DNA from: NCEH01 sp043195125
Lineage (GTDB): Bacteria; Pseudomonadota; Alphaproteobacteria; Rhizobiales; Xanthobacteraceae
Length of the DNA: 64,000 bases
NCBI RefSeq assembly: GCF_043195125.1
Contig: NZ_JBAFWR010000003.1
Strand: one strand, 5' to 3'
Every line of letters begins with the position of its first letter. Within the stretch, counting starts at the first letter, position 1. Made by a program: the position numbers and the translations under genes. Below, in pieces: positions 9,647 to 20,045 of the stretch. The notes under the pieces are model-generated. The model was not told the DNA's origin and did no database searches. It saw only the letters and a list, made by a program, of their open reading frames with translations.

Positions 9647-11029
9647 CTAGATCTCGTTCGGCTGTGCCACCAGTCCAACCATGTCCGTGGACGGCGCCAT
9701 GTTGCGGACTTCCCCATCGCGCAAATAGAGCTTCCGCGGCAGGCACCACATGATGAGCACGGCCGCAACGCCGCAGACGGCCGCGATCACATACAAGGCC
9801 ATGGAAGCGCTGCCGGTGGCATCTTTCACCACACCGACCATGTAGGGCCCGATGATGCCGCCGATCTGGCCGACCGAATTGATCAGCGCAATGCCGGACG
9901 CGGCGGCGAGGCCCGAGAGCACACGTTGCGGCAGCAGCCAGAAGAGGCCGAACGAGCCGATGATGCCGGTGGCCGCGATGGTCAGGCCGAGCAGCAGCGC
10001 AATCAAGCTGTTACCGAACGCGGCGCAGATGATATAGCCCACCGCCCCGGCAACCGCGCACGCGCCGAGGTGCCAGCGCCGCTCGCCGGAGCGGTCGGAA
10101 CTGCGGGCGATGAGCGGGATCAAGGCGAGGGCGATCAGGTAAGGCAGGCTCGTCAGAATGCCGATGATGAAGGTGTCGGTGGTGCCGGCGGTCTTCACCA
10201 ATTGGGGCATCCAGAAGATGATGCCGTAAATGCCCATGGCCAAGCCGAGATAGATCAGCGAGAACACATAGGTCACGGGCTCGCGCAAGGCAGCACCGAA
10301 AGAATGGGCGTGGCCGACCTTGGGATCCTGCGCGAGGCGGGCCTTCAGCAGGGCCTTTTCCTCCGAGGTCAGCCATTTGGCGTCGTCCACCTGGTCGTCC
10401 AACACCATCAGGACCACGAAGCCGAGCACCACGGACGGAATGCCTTCCAGCAGGAACAACCATTGCCAGCCGGCGAGACCGCTGATGCCGTCCATGAACT
10501 TCATGATGGCGCCCGAGATCGGCCCGCCGATCAATCCGCAAATACCGATGGACATGAAGAACAGCGAGTTGATGCGCCCCCGCTGGGATGCGGGAAACCA
10601 ATGGGTGAAGCAATATACGGCACCCGGAACGAAACCGGCCTCCAGCACGCCGAGCAGGAAGCGCAGGGCATAGAAGGCGTATTCGGAGGTCACGAACATC
10701 ATCACCGCGGAGGCAATGCCCCAGCTGATCATGATCCGGGCGATCCAGCGCCGGGCGCCGACCTTAGCCAGGATCATGTTGGAAGGAATCTCGAACAGCA
10801 GATAGCCGATGAAGAAGATGCTGGCGCCGAGCCCGTAGGCGGCCTCGGAGAAGCCCAGCTCGCTCTGCATCTGCAGCTTGGCGAAGCTGACATTGACGCG
10901 ATCGAGATACGCGACCACGAAGCACGCCATGAACAGGGGGATAATGCGCCACCCCGCCTTGCGGATTACGGCGTCAGTGGCCTGTGCCACCGAGGCGGCA
11001 GTTTGGCCGACGGTCGTCTTGATAATCAT
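9647..11029 (-). CDS. MFS transporter, anion:cation symporter (ACS) family
   Basis: A 460-residue permease with twelve hydrophobic segments. The N-terminal YLDRVNVSFA and the following GLGASIFFIGYLLFEIPSN region are typical of the ACS branch that takes up organic anions such as phthalate, tartrate and glucarate. It lies upstream of the SDR and OYE genes on the same strand, so it may import the acid those enzymes reduce. No start ambiguity was seen. Confidence 0.9.
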   Translation of the reverse strand: MIIKTTVGQTAASVAQATDAVIRKAGWRIIPLFMACFVVAYLDRVNVSFAKLQMQSELGFSEAAYGLGASIFFIGYLLFEIPSNMILAKVGARRWIARIMISWGIASAVMMFVTSEYAFYALRFLLGVLEAGFVPGAVYCFTHWFPASQRGRINSLFFMSIGICGLIGGPISGAIMKFMDGISGLAGWQWLFLLEGIPSVVLGFVVLMVLDDQVDDAKWLTSEEKALLKARLAQDPKVGHAHSFGAALREPVTYVFSLIYLGLAMGIYGIIFWMPQLVKTAGTTDTFIIGILTSLPYLIALALIPLIARSSDRSGERRWHLGACAVAGAVGYIICAAFGNSLIALLLGLTIAATGIIGSFGLFWLLPQRVLSGLAAASGIALINSVGQIGGIIGPYMVGVVKDATGSASMALYVIAAVCGVAAVLIMWCLPRKLYLRDGEVRNMAPSTDMVGLVAQPNEI

Positions 11030-11169
11030 TCCAGTTCCCTCCCTCGACTATTGGTCTTTGACGCGCTGAGCGCGAGCCAAGATTTATTCTTATGAATCAG
11101 CTTGTTACTAACCGCAGGGCAGCGCTTTGGCGTGTGCGCCGCCGCCTGCGATGGCCGGTAAAACTGGCC

Positions 11170-12309
11170 TCAGAGGGATTGCGTGAGCATCCGCGCGTAA
11201 TCATCCGGCGAGGCCTCGCGCGGATTGGTCTTGTGGCAATGGTCGGCCACCGCGCCCTTGATGATGCCCGCGAAAAGATCCTCGCCGACGCCCACCGCCC
11301 CCAGGCTGGCGGGCAGGCCAAGATGCTCGGTCGCCGCGCGGATTGTCGGGCCGACTTCATCGGCTTCGCCGACGCCCATCACCTGTGCCAGCCGCTCCAG
11401 TTTCTGCTCATGACGGGCAGAATCGCTGTCCTTGTTGAATTCGATCACTGCCGGCAGGAGAATGGCGTTTAAGGTACCATGGTGGAGTCGGGGGTTGATG
11501 CCGCCGAGCGAATGGCTGAGGCTATGGACGCAGCCAAGCCCTTTCTGGAACGCCATGGCGCCCTGCATGGAGGCACTCATCATGTTCAGCCGCGCCTCGC
11601 GGTCGGAGGGGTCATGAGTGGCGCGCCCGATATGGGTCCAAGCCCTGCGCAGCCCTTCGAGCGCGATGCCGTCGGCGGGCGGGTTGAAGGCGGCCGAAAG
11701 GTAGGTCTCGATGCAATGGGACAGGGCATCCATGCCGGTGGCCGCGGTCAGGAGCGGCGGCAGGCTCATGGTCAGCTCCGGATCGCAGATCGCGACCTTA
11801 GGAATGAGGTAAGGCGAGAGCACGCCGACCTTGCGCCCGTCGTCCAGGATCAGGATCGCGCCACGGCCCACTTCGCTGCCGGTGCCGGCGGTGGTGGGGA
11901 TCGCGATGACAGGCGCGGTCGCCGCCGTGATGCGCTCCACGCCGCCCTCGATGACGGCGAAGCTTTTCAAAGGCCCATCGTGGGCCGCGCAGACTGCCAC
12001 ACCCTTGGCGAGGTCGATGGAGGAACCGCCGCCAACCGCGATGATGCCGTCGCACTCTCCCTCGCGATAGGCGGCGAGGGCGGCGCGGACAGCCGCTTCG
12101 TTGGGGTTCGGCGGCGTCGCATCGAAGATCGTGGCGACGGTCTTTGGAGAAAGCTGTTCCAGGATCGTGTCGAGAATGCCAGCCTTGCGCACGCCCGCGT
12201 CAGTGACGATCAAGGGGCGGCGGATCGGGATCAGGTCGCACTCATCCTGCAACAGCGACACCGAGCCGAAGCCGAACTGGATGCGCGTGAGGTAGTTGAT
12301 CAGAGCCAT
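11170..12309 (-). CDS. Iron-containing alcohol dehydrogenase (second copy)
   Basis: A 379-residue group III alcohol dehydrogenase with GGGSSIDLAKG at 93-103, PTTAGTGSE at 138-146 and predicted metal ligands D194, H198, H266 and H277. It differs clearly from the first iron alcohol dehydrogenase in this window, so it is a paralogue rather than a recent duplicate. It is transcribed divergently from a LysR regulator, the usual arrangement for a target gene. 4-hydroxybutyrate and 1,3-propanediol dehydrogenases are among the close relatives. Confidence 0.9.
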   Translation of the reverse strand: MALINYLTRIQFGFGSVSLLQDECDLIPIRRPLIVTDAGVRKAGILDTILEQLSPKTVATIFDATPPNPNEAAVRAALAAYREGECDGIIAVGGGSSIDLAKGVAVCAAHDGPLKSFAVIEGGVERITAATAPVIAIPTTAGTGSEVGRGAILILDDGRKVGVLSPYLIPKVAICDPELTMSLPPLLTAATGMDALSHCIETYLSAAFNPPADGIALEGLRRAWTHIGRATHDPSDREARLNMMSASMQGAMAFQKGLGCVHSLSHSLGGINPRLHHGTLNAILLPAVIEFNKDSDSARHEQKLERLAQVMGVGEADEVGPTIRAATEHLGLPASLGAVGVGEDLFAGIIKGAVADHCHKTNPREASPDDYARMLTQSL

Positions 12310-12430
12310 CTCAAGTATTTCCCCACAAAATCGCCCGTTTTCCGCGCGACTCGGTCCTTTTTATATTGCACTGCAGCGTGAGCGGCTCAGGTTTACGAAG
12401 CCGCGCCACTGCAAAGGGATATGTGAGGGC

Positions 12431-12445
12431 GTTTTCATTGAAAAC
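12431..12445. promoter_or_regulatory. Dyad in the LysR/alcohol dehydrogenase intergenic region
   Basis: GTTTTCA, one base, then TGAAAAC: a perfect 7-bp dyad. It sits between the divergent iron alcohol dehydrogenase and lysR genes and fits a T-N11-A LysR-type operator. The assignment is inferred from position and symmetry. Confidence 0.5.
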
Positions 12446-12488
12446 TGAGAAGAGTTGATACAGCTATATCCAGGAGTAATACAAAGAC

Positions 12489-13409
12489 ATGCTGCCTTCC
12501 CTCGGTTCCATGATCTCGCGGCTCCATTTGCGGCATCTGCGGCTGCTGATCGCGCTGGACGATCTCGGCTCGCTGCTGAAGGCGGCAGAACAGGTCGGAC
12601 TGAGCCAGCCCGGCGCCAGCAAGGCGCTGCAGGAGATTGAGGAAACCCTCGGCGCAACCTTGTTCACGCGCACCAATCGCGGGCTCGTGGCGAATGATGC
12701 CGGCCTGTGCGTCATTCGCTATGCCCGGCTGATCCACACCAATCTCGGCCAGATGCGGGAGGAGATGGAGGGCCTGCTCCAGGGCCATGGCGGCAAGCTG
12801 GCGCTCGGCGTCATCATGGGCGCCGTGCCGCTGCTGACCGAAATGATGCTGCGCCTCATCAGGGCGCATCCGGCCATCTCAATCGAGCTGGTGGAGGACA
12901 CGAGCGCCGAGCTTCTGCGCCTTCTGGACCAGGGACGGCTCGACATCGCCATCTGCCGCACCACCATCAGCGAGCGTCCAGACCTCTACAACAGCGTGAT
13001 CGTGCGAGAGGAAACACTCGCCGTGGTGGCAAACACCCATCACCCAGCGGCAACCCGCAAGCGCATCGAGCTTGCGGATCTCGCAGACGCGCGCTGGGTG
13101 GTTTATTCCGCCAACATGCCCATGCGGGTGTTGCTGGAGCGCGAATTCCAGCAGGCCGGCCTGAGGTTCCCGCTCTATCTCGTGGAGACCACCTCGGCGT
13201 TTGCGACCCTGTCGCTGCTCCAGCGAGAGCCCTCGTTCGTGGCGCTGCTCTCGAGCGAGGTGGCGCAATTCTGCACCAGCTTCGGCATGACCTCAATCTT
13301 GCCCTTGCAATTGCGTTCGCGCAGCGAGCCGTACGAACTCGTCACCCGTCGCGGCGCGCCGCTCTCGCCGGTGGCGCGCTATTTTATGGAGGGGTTCAAT
13401 CTGCGCTGA
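12489..13409 (+). CDS. LysR-family transcriptional regulator
   Basis: A 306-residue regulator with the N-terminal winged helix (LRHLRLLIALDDLGSLLKAAEQVGLSQPGASKAL) covering about residues 10-70 and a periplasmic-binding-like effector domain from about 95 to the end. The ATG at 12489 is preceded by AGGAG at a long 12-base spacing; a second ATG seven codons in is possible but has no ribosome site. It faces the second iron alcohol dehydrogenase and probably controls it, with the dyad at 12431-12445 as candidate operator. The inducer is unknown. Confidence 0.9.
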   Translation: MLPSLGSMISRLHLRHLRLLIALDDLGSLLKAAEQVGLSQPGASKALQEIEETLGATLFTRTNRGLVANDAGLCVIRYARLIHTNLGQMREEMEGLLQGHGGKLALGVIMGAVPLLTEMMLRLIRAHPAISIELVEDTSAELLRLLDQGRLDIAICRTTISERPDLYNSVIVREETLAVVANTHHPAATRKRIELADLADARWVVYSANMPMRVLLEREFQQAGLRFPLYLVETTSAFATLSLLQREPSFVALLSSEVAQFCTSFGMTSILPLQLRSRSEPYELVTRRGAPLSPVARYFMEGFNLR

Positions 13410-13437
13410 GCAGCTGGCCTTTCGAGCGCGGCGCGCC

Positions 13438-14694
13438 TCAGGCCCATTCGCCCTTGCGGAACACCGGCACGCGGGCACCGTCCGCCGTGAGGCCGTCGAT
13501 GTCGATCCGGTCCGAGCCGATCATCCAGTCGATATGGATCAGGCTCTTGTTGCCGCCCTGTTCCGCGATCTGCTCGGACGAGAGATTCGCGCCGTCGAGG
13601 AAGCACTTGGAATAGCACTGGCCAAGCGCGATATGGCAGGCGGCGTTCTCGTCGAACAGCGTGTTGAAGAACAGCAGGCCGCTCTTCGAGATCGGCGAGG
13701 AATGCGTGACGAGCGCGACTTCGCCCAGCCGGCGCGCGCCCTCGTCCGTATCCAGCACCTTGTTCAGCACTTCTTCGCCGCGCGCCGCCTTGGCCTCGAC
13801 GATGCGCCCTGCCTCGAACCGCACCTGGATCTCATCGATCAGCGTGCCCTGGTAGGACAGCGGCTTCGTGGAGGAGACGTGCCCCTCCACGCGCCGGGCA
13901 TGGGGGGTGGTGAACACCTCCTCGGTGGGAATGTTGGCGTTGCAAGTCACGCCGTTTTTCGCCGTGGAGGCGCCGCCCTGCCACTCGTGCCCGTCCGCCA
14001 GGCCGATGGTGAGATCGGTCCCCGGCCCGGAATAATGCAGGGCCGCGAAGCGATGGCCGTTCAGCCATTCGGTGCGGGTGCGCAGGGCGGCATTGTGCGC
14101 GGACCAGGCGGCCACCGGATCGTCGCCATCCACGCGCGACGCGGCAAAGATCGCTTGCGCCAGCTTCGAGACCGCGACATCCGCCGCATCGTCCGGAAAC
14201 ACCAGCTTGGCCCAGGAGGGGGTGGGATAAGCGATGATGTTCCAATTAATGTCGAAGCCGGCGATCTTCTCCAGCGCCGGCTGATAGGCGAGCGAATTCG
14301 CCTTGTTGGCGCGCGCCACCTTGGCGGGGTCCTGACCCGACAGCAGCATCGGATTGTCGCCGACGATGGCGAGGCGCGCGGTATTGGCGCCAAACGCCTT
14401 CGCGATCCCGTCATACAGCCAGCCGGGCGCCCGGTCGAAGCTCGCGTCGGCGCCGAAACGATAGCGCGCGAGCGTCATCTCCTCGTCCGAAAACATGGGG
14501 GTCACAAGCCCGGCGCCGGCCTTGTAGGCGTGCTCGGCGATCCGCCGCACCAGCGGTAATGCGGCGATCGGGGCGGTGAGGAACAGGTCCTGCCCGGGCT
14601 GAAGGTCGAGACCCACCTTGACCGCCACCTCTGCGAGCCGGTCGAGTTTCGCAGGATCGATCAGTGCCGGAAGGTCGCTCTGGTGCGTGGTCAT
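13438..14694 (-). CDS. M29-family aminopeptidase
   Basis: A 418-residue metallo-aminopeptidase of the thermophilic AmpS/AmpT type, removing N-terminal residues from peptides in the cytoplasm with two metal ions. Segments that carry the metal ligands are present: NIPTEEVFTTPH, SPIS..GLLFFNTLFDENAACHIALG and IHIDWMIG near the C-terminus. The frame is open upstream, but the ATG at 14694 gives the normal family start. It ends 28 bp from the convergent lysR gene. Confidence 0.9.
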   Translation of the reverse strand: MTTHQSDLPALIDPAKLDRLAEVAVKVGLDLQPGQDLFLTAPIAALPLVRRIAEHAYKAGAGLVTPMFSDEEMTLARYRFGADASFDRAPGWLYDGIAKAFGANTARLAIVGDNPMLLSGQDPAKVARANKANSLAYQPALEKIAGFDINWNIIAYPTPSWAKLVFPDDAADVAVSKLAQAIFAASRVDGDDPVAAWSAHNAALRTRTEWLNGHRFAALHYSGPGTDLTIGLADGHEWQGGASTAKNGVTCNANIPTEEVFTTPHARRVEGHVSSTKPLSYQGTLIDEIQVRFEAGRIVEAKAARGEEVLNKVLDTDEGARRLGEVALVTHSSPISKSGLLFFNTLFDENAACHIALGQCYSKCFLDGANLSSEQIAEQGGNKSLIHIDWMIGSDRIDIDGLTADGARVPVFRKGEWA

Positions 14695-14820
14695 GGTCCA
14701 ATTGTCCGAATGGTGAGTTTCGATTGAGGTCCGCTCTGGCGGCGGTGGTTCAGCCGGGGCAAGAGGCGCCCTTAGTCCAAGCATGCCCGGCTGCAGCCCG
14801 CGGGTCGAGGCTTTCAATCC

Positions 14821-17800
14821 TCATTCCGCCGCTGCCCGCGCCGCGGGGGAAAGATCATGAATGCGCACGGTCGGGCATACCATCCGGGCCAGATCGCATA
14901 AATGCCGATGATGGGTCAGATAGATTACCTGCCCCACCTCGGCCATCTCGGCGAACAGGCGGAAGGCCTCTTCCGCGCGAAAGTCGTCGAAGGTCTCCAT
15001 GATGTCGTCGGCGATGAACGGCACCGGACTGCGGGCGCGCGCGAATTCATGGTAACCGGCGACACGCAGGGCCAGGTAGAGCTGGAAGCGCGTGCCTTTT
15101 GAGAGCGTGTCGGCCGCCTTCGAGCCGCCGCCTGCCGCTTGTGCGATGAGGGTCTCGCCCTCCTTCGCCGGCTGGGCCGCGAGCCCGGCGTAGGCGCCGC
15201 GACTGATAGTGCGGAACGCCTCGGAGGCGCGCATCATCATCGAGCTGCGGTGGCGCTCACGATAGACCCGCAGCGCCTGCTCCGTGGCGGTCGTGCCGGC
15301 ACGCAAATGCAGATAGCGCATCGCCCCGTCTTCGATCTCCAGCAGGATCGTGCGCCGCCGTTCCTCGATCGCGGCCACCGCGGAATCGCCGCCGATCGCC
15401 TCGACCTGATCGACCGCGGCGCTGCGGACGGCGAAAAGCTCGTGGCACCGTTTGTCGTGATCATCGAAGCGAGCCTTCAATTCCAGCAGCTCCGCGTCGA
15501 GGGCGGGCCGGTCGGCGGCGTCCAGAAGCTGCTCCGCCTGTTCCAGGTCGTCGAGGCGGAGGGTATCGCGCACGTCGCGCGCGGCCTCCTGCGCCTGCTG
15601 GCGCAGCTCGGCCCGCCGCGCAATGTCGGACAGCTTGGCGGCCACCTCCGTGAGCGAGGCGACTGCGAAGAAGCTGGTCATCTGCGCCTTGCGCCGCGCA
15701 TGCAGGGTCTCGGCCTCCGCAAGAGTGCGCTTCCGCTCCCGGGCTTCGTCGAGCTGCACGAGCACTTTCGTGCGGCGTGCCTGTTCGGCGGCCGCATCCT
15801 GCGCTTTTTCGGCGATCCGCTGGGCGAGGTCGAGGACCGGCGTTGTTCCGGCCTCAAGCCCAAGGGCTTCGGCAAGAGCAAGCACCTCCGTGCGAAACAG
15901 CGCCTGGTCCTTCTCCATCTTTGAGATGCGATCGCGGAAGCCGGCCTGCTTCTCGAGCGCCGGCGCCAGCTCCGCCACGGCGATGAGAATTTCACGCACA
16001 GCCCCGAGCGTAGGCATGTCCCCGCGTTCGCCCAGCCAGCAGGTGCGGCAAGCGGCTTCCCAGTCGGCGGTCCAGGCCTGATCCGCGTCCTCCGCCTGCG
16101 CAACGGCGCTCGCGCGCCGCGCCATGTCGCGCCGCCGTTCCTCGACGGTTTCTTGCAGCGTCCTGAGCCCGGCGGCGCGGTCCACCTCTTCGTCGGCCAG
16201 CGCGAGCAAGACGTCCAATGCGGCATCGGCTGGAGGGATCAGGCCCGCAGCGGTGAGCCCAGCCAGAACCTGGCGTGCCGTATCCACGACGGCGACGCGC
16301 ACCTCATCGAGCTCCTGAGTCGCCTCACGCAGATCGACATAAGCCTCCAGCGCCTTCTCGCGGTGCGCCATCCATTGTTCGAGGTCCGGCAGGGCCATGG
16401 TTTCGGCAAGCGAAGGCGCCATAGCGCGAACCGCATCCGAAACCGCGCGCTCCTGCGCCTGAGCTGTTGCCGCTGCCGCATCCCTGAGCTCGACCGCGCG
16501 CTTCAGCTCGGCCTCGGTCACCGCCAGCGCCTGCCGGCTCTGATGCAGCTTTGCCAGATCGGCCATATGGGCGAGCCGGCCAGCGGCGATGATATCCTCG
16601 CGCCGAAGCACGGCCTCGAAGGCATCCGCCGAGGCCGGCGCGAGGTCGCGGCGGTGCGTGGCCCAGGCCTGCTCGCGTGCACTGCGCGTCGCGGCCGCCT
16701 CCTGGTCCGTGACCACCCCGGTCATCCCGGCGATGGCGGCGCACTCGGCTTCAAGCCGCAGTGTGTCTCCCGTCAGCCGCTCAATGTCGCCAAGGTGGCG
16801 CGCCAGGGCGCGTGCGTTTTCGCTCCGCGCCGCTTTCCACCCCTGGATTGCCTCGAAGGATGGGCAGGGCATGGCTATGAGGCCCGCCGGATCGCCGCGC
16901 CACGGCTCCAAAGCCCGCACCCGGTCGCCAAGCGCCGCCTTCGCCGCCTCGCAGGCGCGTTCCGCCGGTCGCAGACGCGCACGGGGATCGCTCGCGCGCA
17001 CGGCGGCGAGGATGGCCGCCAAGCCTCGCATCGCCCGCTCCCACCCCGCCGAGGCGTCCGCAATCGTGGCGGAGCCTTGATCGGTCCTGGCAGCCTGGAA
17101 TTTCGCCTCCGCTTCCGTCAGATGGCGATGCGCCTCAGCCAGCTCTGCGGCGGCCCCGCGTGTCGCGGCCTCGATGCCCGAGCGCGCTTCGATCAGGTCC
17201 CGCAAGCGGCCGACGGTGGCGGCTTTCAGGATCAGGCGATGCGGCTCCGCTTCGCCCTCCTGATCCATCCGTGCGAGGAGAAAAGCGATCGCCTGTTCCA
17301 CCTCCCGCATCTGCAGGCGCCGTTCGGGGATGTCCTTCTCCGCCGTCACATAGCGCGCGCGGAGATCCGCGAGCTGCGCCACCCGGTGGGACAGGCCCAG
17401 CGCGACGGCATCCACGACGATCCGGTCCGCCTCGGTCGCTAGCCGCTCGACCTCGGCGGCGGCATTTTGAATCTGAACCGAAAGTTCGATCTCCTCGCGG
17501 TGCAGCTCCGGCAGCTCATCGCTCCAGCCAGGCGGCGCATCGGGCAGAGCGGCCAGCGGCGCGAGGCGCGCGCGAAATTCGCGCAATGCGAAAAGCCGCG
17601 GCAATGCCGCGAGCTGGCGCTGGATCTCCTCCATCCGCCCGTGCACCTGGGTGCGTTGGAGGATCGCGGCCTCATATTGCGCGGCTGCGCGATCGCGAAC
17701 CTCCGTGAGCCGTGCATGATCCGAGGCCAATGTATCGACGCGTTCGCGTTCACCTTTCAGCTCTGCAAGGCGCGCCTTCAGATCCGCCAGCGTGCCGCTG

Positions 17801-18339
17801 CGTGCACGATATTTAAAGAAGCGATCCGCCTCGCCCTTCAGCTCAAGCAGCTTGCGGCTGAGATCGGCGAGGCCCGCGCTGGCCGAAAACAGAAGTTCGC
17901 CCAGATCGCCCTTGCTGGCGAGAATGCTTTCGCCGCCCTTTTCCAACGTCTCGTCATCAAGGGAGAACATCGTGCGATAGGCCTCGCGGTCGATGCCTCC
18001 CAGTTCGCCGCGAATGGCGCTCTCAGCCACCGGTCGGCCGTCGGCGTCCAGCAGGCTGTTCTGCGGCCGCTTGATGCGCGCGAACATGCGCGCGCCGCCT
18101 TCGATCTCCAGCAGTCCGCCGATCCGCATCGTCGAATAGGGGTGCAGGAAGTCGAACGGGCTCTGGGCGCCGATGCCGAACAGCAGATCGAGGAACGCCG
18201 CCAGCGTTGTGGATTTACCAGCCTCGTTGGGGCCATAGATGATGTGCAGGTCCGCCTGCCCCTCACGCCGTTCGCCGAAATCGATGCTGCGGTCGGTGAA
18301 CGTGCCATAGCGCGTCAGGTCGAGGCGTTGGAGGCGCAC
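14821..18339 (-). CDS. YhaN-like AAA ATPase (SbcC/Rad50-type)
   Basis: A 1172-residue SMC-like ATPase that partners the nuclease encoded just upstream. The Walker A motif GPNEAGKST is at 36-44, long heptad-rich coiled-coil arms fill the middle, and the C-terminus holds the ABC signature region (SKGTRFQLYLALR) and Walker B PFIADDIMETFDD. The start codon is GTG at 18339, two bases after the stop of the nuclease gene, so the two are translationally coupled. Together they resemble B. subtilis YhaO/YhaN, a DNA double-strand-end processing pair. Confidence 0.9.
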   Translation of the reverse strand: MRLQRLDLTRYGTFTDRSIDFGERREGQADLHIIYGPNEAGKSTTLAAFLDLLFGIGAQSPFDFLHPYSTMRIGGLLEIEGGARMFARIKRPQNSLLDADGRPVAESAIRGELGGIDREAYRTMFSLDDETLEKGGESILASKGDLGELLFSASAGLADLSRKLLELKGEADRFFKYRARSGTLADLKARLAELKGERERVDTLASDHARLTEVRDRAAAQYEAAILQRTQVHGRMEEIQRQLAALPRLFALREFRARLAPLAALPDAPPGWSDELPELHREEIELSVQIQNAAAEVERLATEADRIVVDAVALGLSHRVAQLADLRARYVTAEKDIPERRLQMREVEQAIAFLLARMDQEGEAEPHRLILKAATVGRLRDLIEARSGIEAATRGAAAELAEAHRHLTEAEAKFQAARTDQGSATIADASAGWERAMRGLAAILAAVRASDPRARLRPAERACEAAKAALGDRVRALEPWRGDPAGLIAMPCPSFEAIQGWKAARSENARALARHLGDIERLTGDTLRLEAECAAIAGMTGVVTDQEAAATRSAREQAWATHRRDLAPASADAFEAVLRREDIIAAGRLAHMADLAKLHQSRQALAVTEAELKRAVELRDAAAATAQAQERAVSDAVRAMAPSLAETMALPDLEQWMAHREKALEAYVDLREATQELDEVRVAVVDTARQVLAGLTAAGLIPPADAALDVLLALADEEVDRAAGLRTLQETVEERRRDMARRASAVAQAEDADQAWTADWEAACRTCWLGERGDMPTLGAVREILIAVAELAPALEKQAGFRDRISKMEKDQALFRTEVLALAEALGLEAGTTPVLDLAQRIAEKAQDAAAEQARRTKVLVQLDEARERKRTLAEAETLHARRKAQMTSFFAVASLTEVAAKLSDIARRAELRQQAQEAARDVRDTLRLDDLEQAEQLLDAADRPALDAELLELKARFDDHDKRCHELFAVRSAAVDQVEAIGGDSAVAAIEERRRTILLEIEDGAMRYLHLRAGTTATEQALRVYRERHRSSMMMRASEAFRTISRGAYAGLAAQPAKEGETLIAQAAGGGSKAADTLSKGTRFQLYLALRVAGYHEFARARSPVPFIADDIMETFDDFRAEEAFRLFAEMAEVGQVIYLTHHRHLCDLARMVCPTVRIHDLSPAARAAAE

Positions 18340-18341
18340 GG

Positions 18342-19610
18342 CTAGGCCTCCCCGCCCGCCGCATGGAGCCGCGCGATCACGTCCTCGGCCCCTTCGCGTG
18401 CAAGCTGGGCGAGGACAGCCTTGAACGCCCCCTCATCCGAACCGAGCGCATCGCGGCATTCGGGGGGAAGCTGGACCCGCAATTCTTCCACGATCGCGAT
18501 CAGGTCCGCCTGAAACGAATCCGAGCGGATGATTTCTCCCTGGATCAGCTGATGCAGTTCGTGCAGCGGGTCCGCCGTGGACGCCGCTGACACGGGCGCC
18601 GGCGCGGCGCCCACGTCCAGCTTCTCGATCCAACAAGTGCCGATCAGCGAGGCGCGAGCGTCCGCCTCGGTTTTCAGCAGGTCCAGATCGCGCCGCATGC
18701 GCCACGCCAAAGGGGTTCGCCCGTTTATCTCGACGCGAGCGACGAGGTGCTCCGCGCCGACGCGCGAACGCTCCTGCTCCAACGCCTGCCCCACGGCCGC
18801 AACCAGATCGCGCCAATCCTCGATCCCCGTTGCGTCCACCGGCACACGCGCGAACTGCGCGATGCTGGTGGCGCGATCCTCGATGTGGATCGAGCGATCG
18901 TCGGCGATGGTCACCAGCGTGACCGATTTTGGCCCTGCCTCATTGATGTCGCGCCCCTGCGGCATGCCGGGCATGACGATGGAGCACGCGCCCTCCACCA
19001 CGGAGCGCTTATGCACATGGCCAAGGGCCCAATAGCGAAATCCCGTCGCGTGCAGGTCCGCGAGGCTACAGGGCGCATAAGGATCATGACCCGGCGCGCC
19101 CGCAAGGCTCGTGTGCATAACCCCGATATTGACCGCGCCCTCCACCGGAGGCTTGTACTTGGCGAGGAGGCTTTCGGGAGCGTGCGGCTGGGCGAAGCTC
19201 AAGCCATGGATCACCACCGGGAAGTCGCCGGGCGCACGTCCCACCGGCACGGCTTCCGCGCGGCTGGAGAAGATCTTGACCTTATCCGGAAACGTCAGCT
19301 CCTTCGTAATCTTGGACAGCGCGTCGTGATTTCCGCGAACGATGAAGACCCCGATGCCAGCCGCAGCGAGGCGCTGCATCTGCTCGCCGAGGAACCGGGC
19401 GGTCTTCATGGAGGTCTGGTCGCCATCATAGAGATCGCCGGCGAGCACCAGCGCGTCCACCTGCTCCTCGAGGCATAGATCGATGATGCGAACGAAGGCG
19501 CGCCGCGTCGCGGTGCCGATCAGCGCGGCGAGATCGGGATTGCGCAAGGCAAGCGAACGCAACGGAGAATCGAGGTGAATGTCTGCGGCATGGATGAAAC
19601 GGAACGGCAA
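18342..19610 (-). CDS. YhaO-like DNA repair exonuclease (SbcD/Mre11 type)
   Basis: A metallophosphoesterase nuclease. The di-metal motifs are visible: HAADIHLDSPL at the N-terminus, AGDLYDGD, RGNHD, and later GHVHK. The open frame reaches to 19844, but its extra N-terminal part has no family features. The likely start is a TTG at 19610 with GGAAG upstream, giving about 422 residues, the normal YhaO length. The start is the least certain part of this call. Coupled to the YhaN-like ATPase downstream. Confidence 0.88.
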   Translation of the reverse strand: MPFRFIHAADIHLDSPLRSLALRNPDLAALIGTATRRAFVRIIDLCLEEQVDALVLAGDLYDGDQTSMKTARFLGEQMQRLAAAGIGVFIVRGNHDALSKITKELTFPDKVKIFSSRAEAVPVGRAPGDFPVVIHGLSFAQPHAPESLLAKYKPPVEGAVNIGVMHTSLAGAPGHDPYAPCSLADLHATGFRYWALGHVHKRSVVEGACSIVMPGMPQGRDINEAGPKSVTLVTIADDRSIHIEDRATSIAQFARVPVDATGIEDWRDLVAAVGQALEQERSRVGAEHLVARVEINGRTPLAWRMRRDLDLLKTEADARASLIGTCWIEKLDVGAAPAPVSAASTADPLHELHQLIQGEIIRSDSFQADLIAIVEELRVQLPPECRDALGSDEGAFKAVLAQLAREGAEDVIARLHAAGGEA

Positions 19611-20045
19611 CGCACTTCTTCCCGCAGGAATGCCCCACCCGCAAAGTCGATACGGCGCCGGAGTCTCCAGCGGGTGGCGCGCAATCACAAGCTTTAAATC
19701 TGCGCGGGTGGCGCTGTCCTCAAGAGATTTCGACCTCCAGCGCGCCATCTCGGGCGCGAAGACCACCCTCCATTCGCGCCGGCGGGGTGGCCAGCCGGAC
19801 GGCGATGAGTGCCGAGAGTGCGCCGCCGTCTTGATACGTCTCAAGAACTTATCTGGGCCTTACTGTTACGGTATTTTTTAGTCGATCGGCCGAGCCGGGC
19901 GGGCAACGAAAGCCTGCAATGCCGTTTTCTGCCCCTCCGGCAGCTCCGCGAGCGGCGGCTCGGCGGATGAACCGGCTGCGTAGCCGCTCCACTGGCCATT
20001 GAAGCTTGCACCTGCCGGGCCGGACGACCAAAGGAGGAGAATCCC
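19611..20045. other. Gene-free stretch between the divergent yhaO-like and zinc ADH genes
   Basis: About 435 bp. It must hold two divergent promoters. An AT-rich patch near 19840-19880 is a reasonable promoter region for the rightward gene. No repeat, RNA or small gene was recognised. Confidence 0.5.

Noticed and set aside
9611..11095. A 494-residue plus-strand frame opposite the MFS permease
   Set aside because: His/Gly/Asp-rich composition typical of the reverse strand of a membrane protein; no signal or domain.
14821..19610. YhaN/YhaO pair as an anti-phage system
   Set aside because: It lies in the chromosomal flank, away from the mobile element, and matches the widespread repair pair in size and order.
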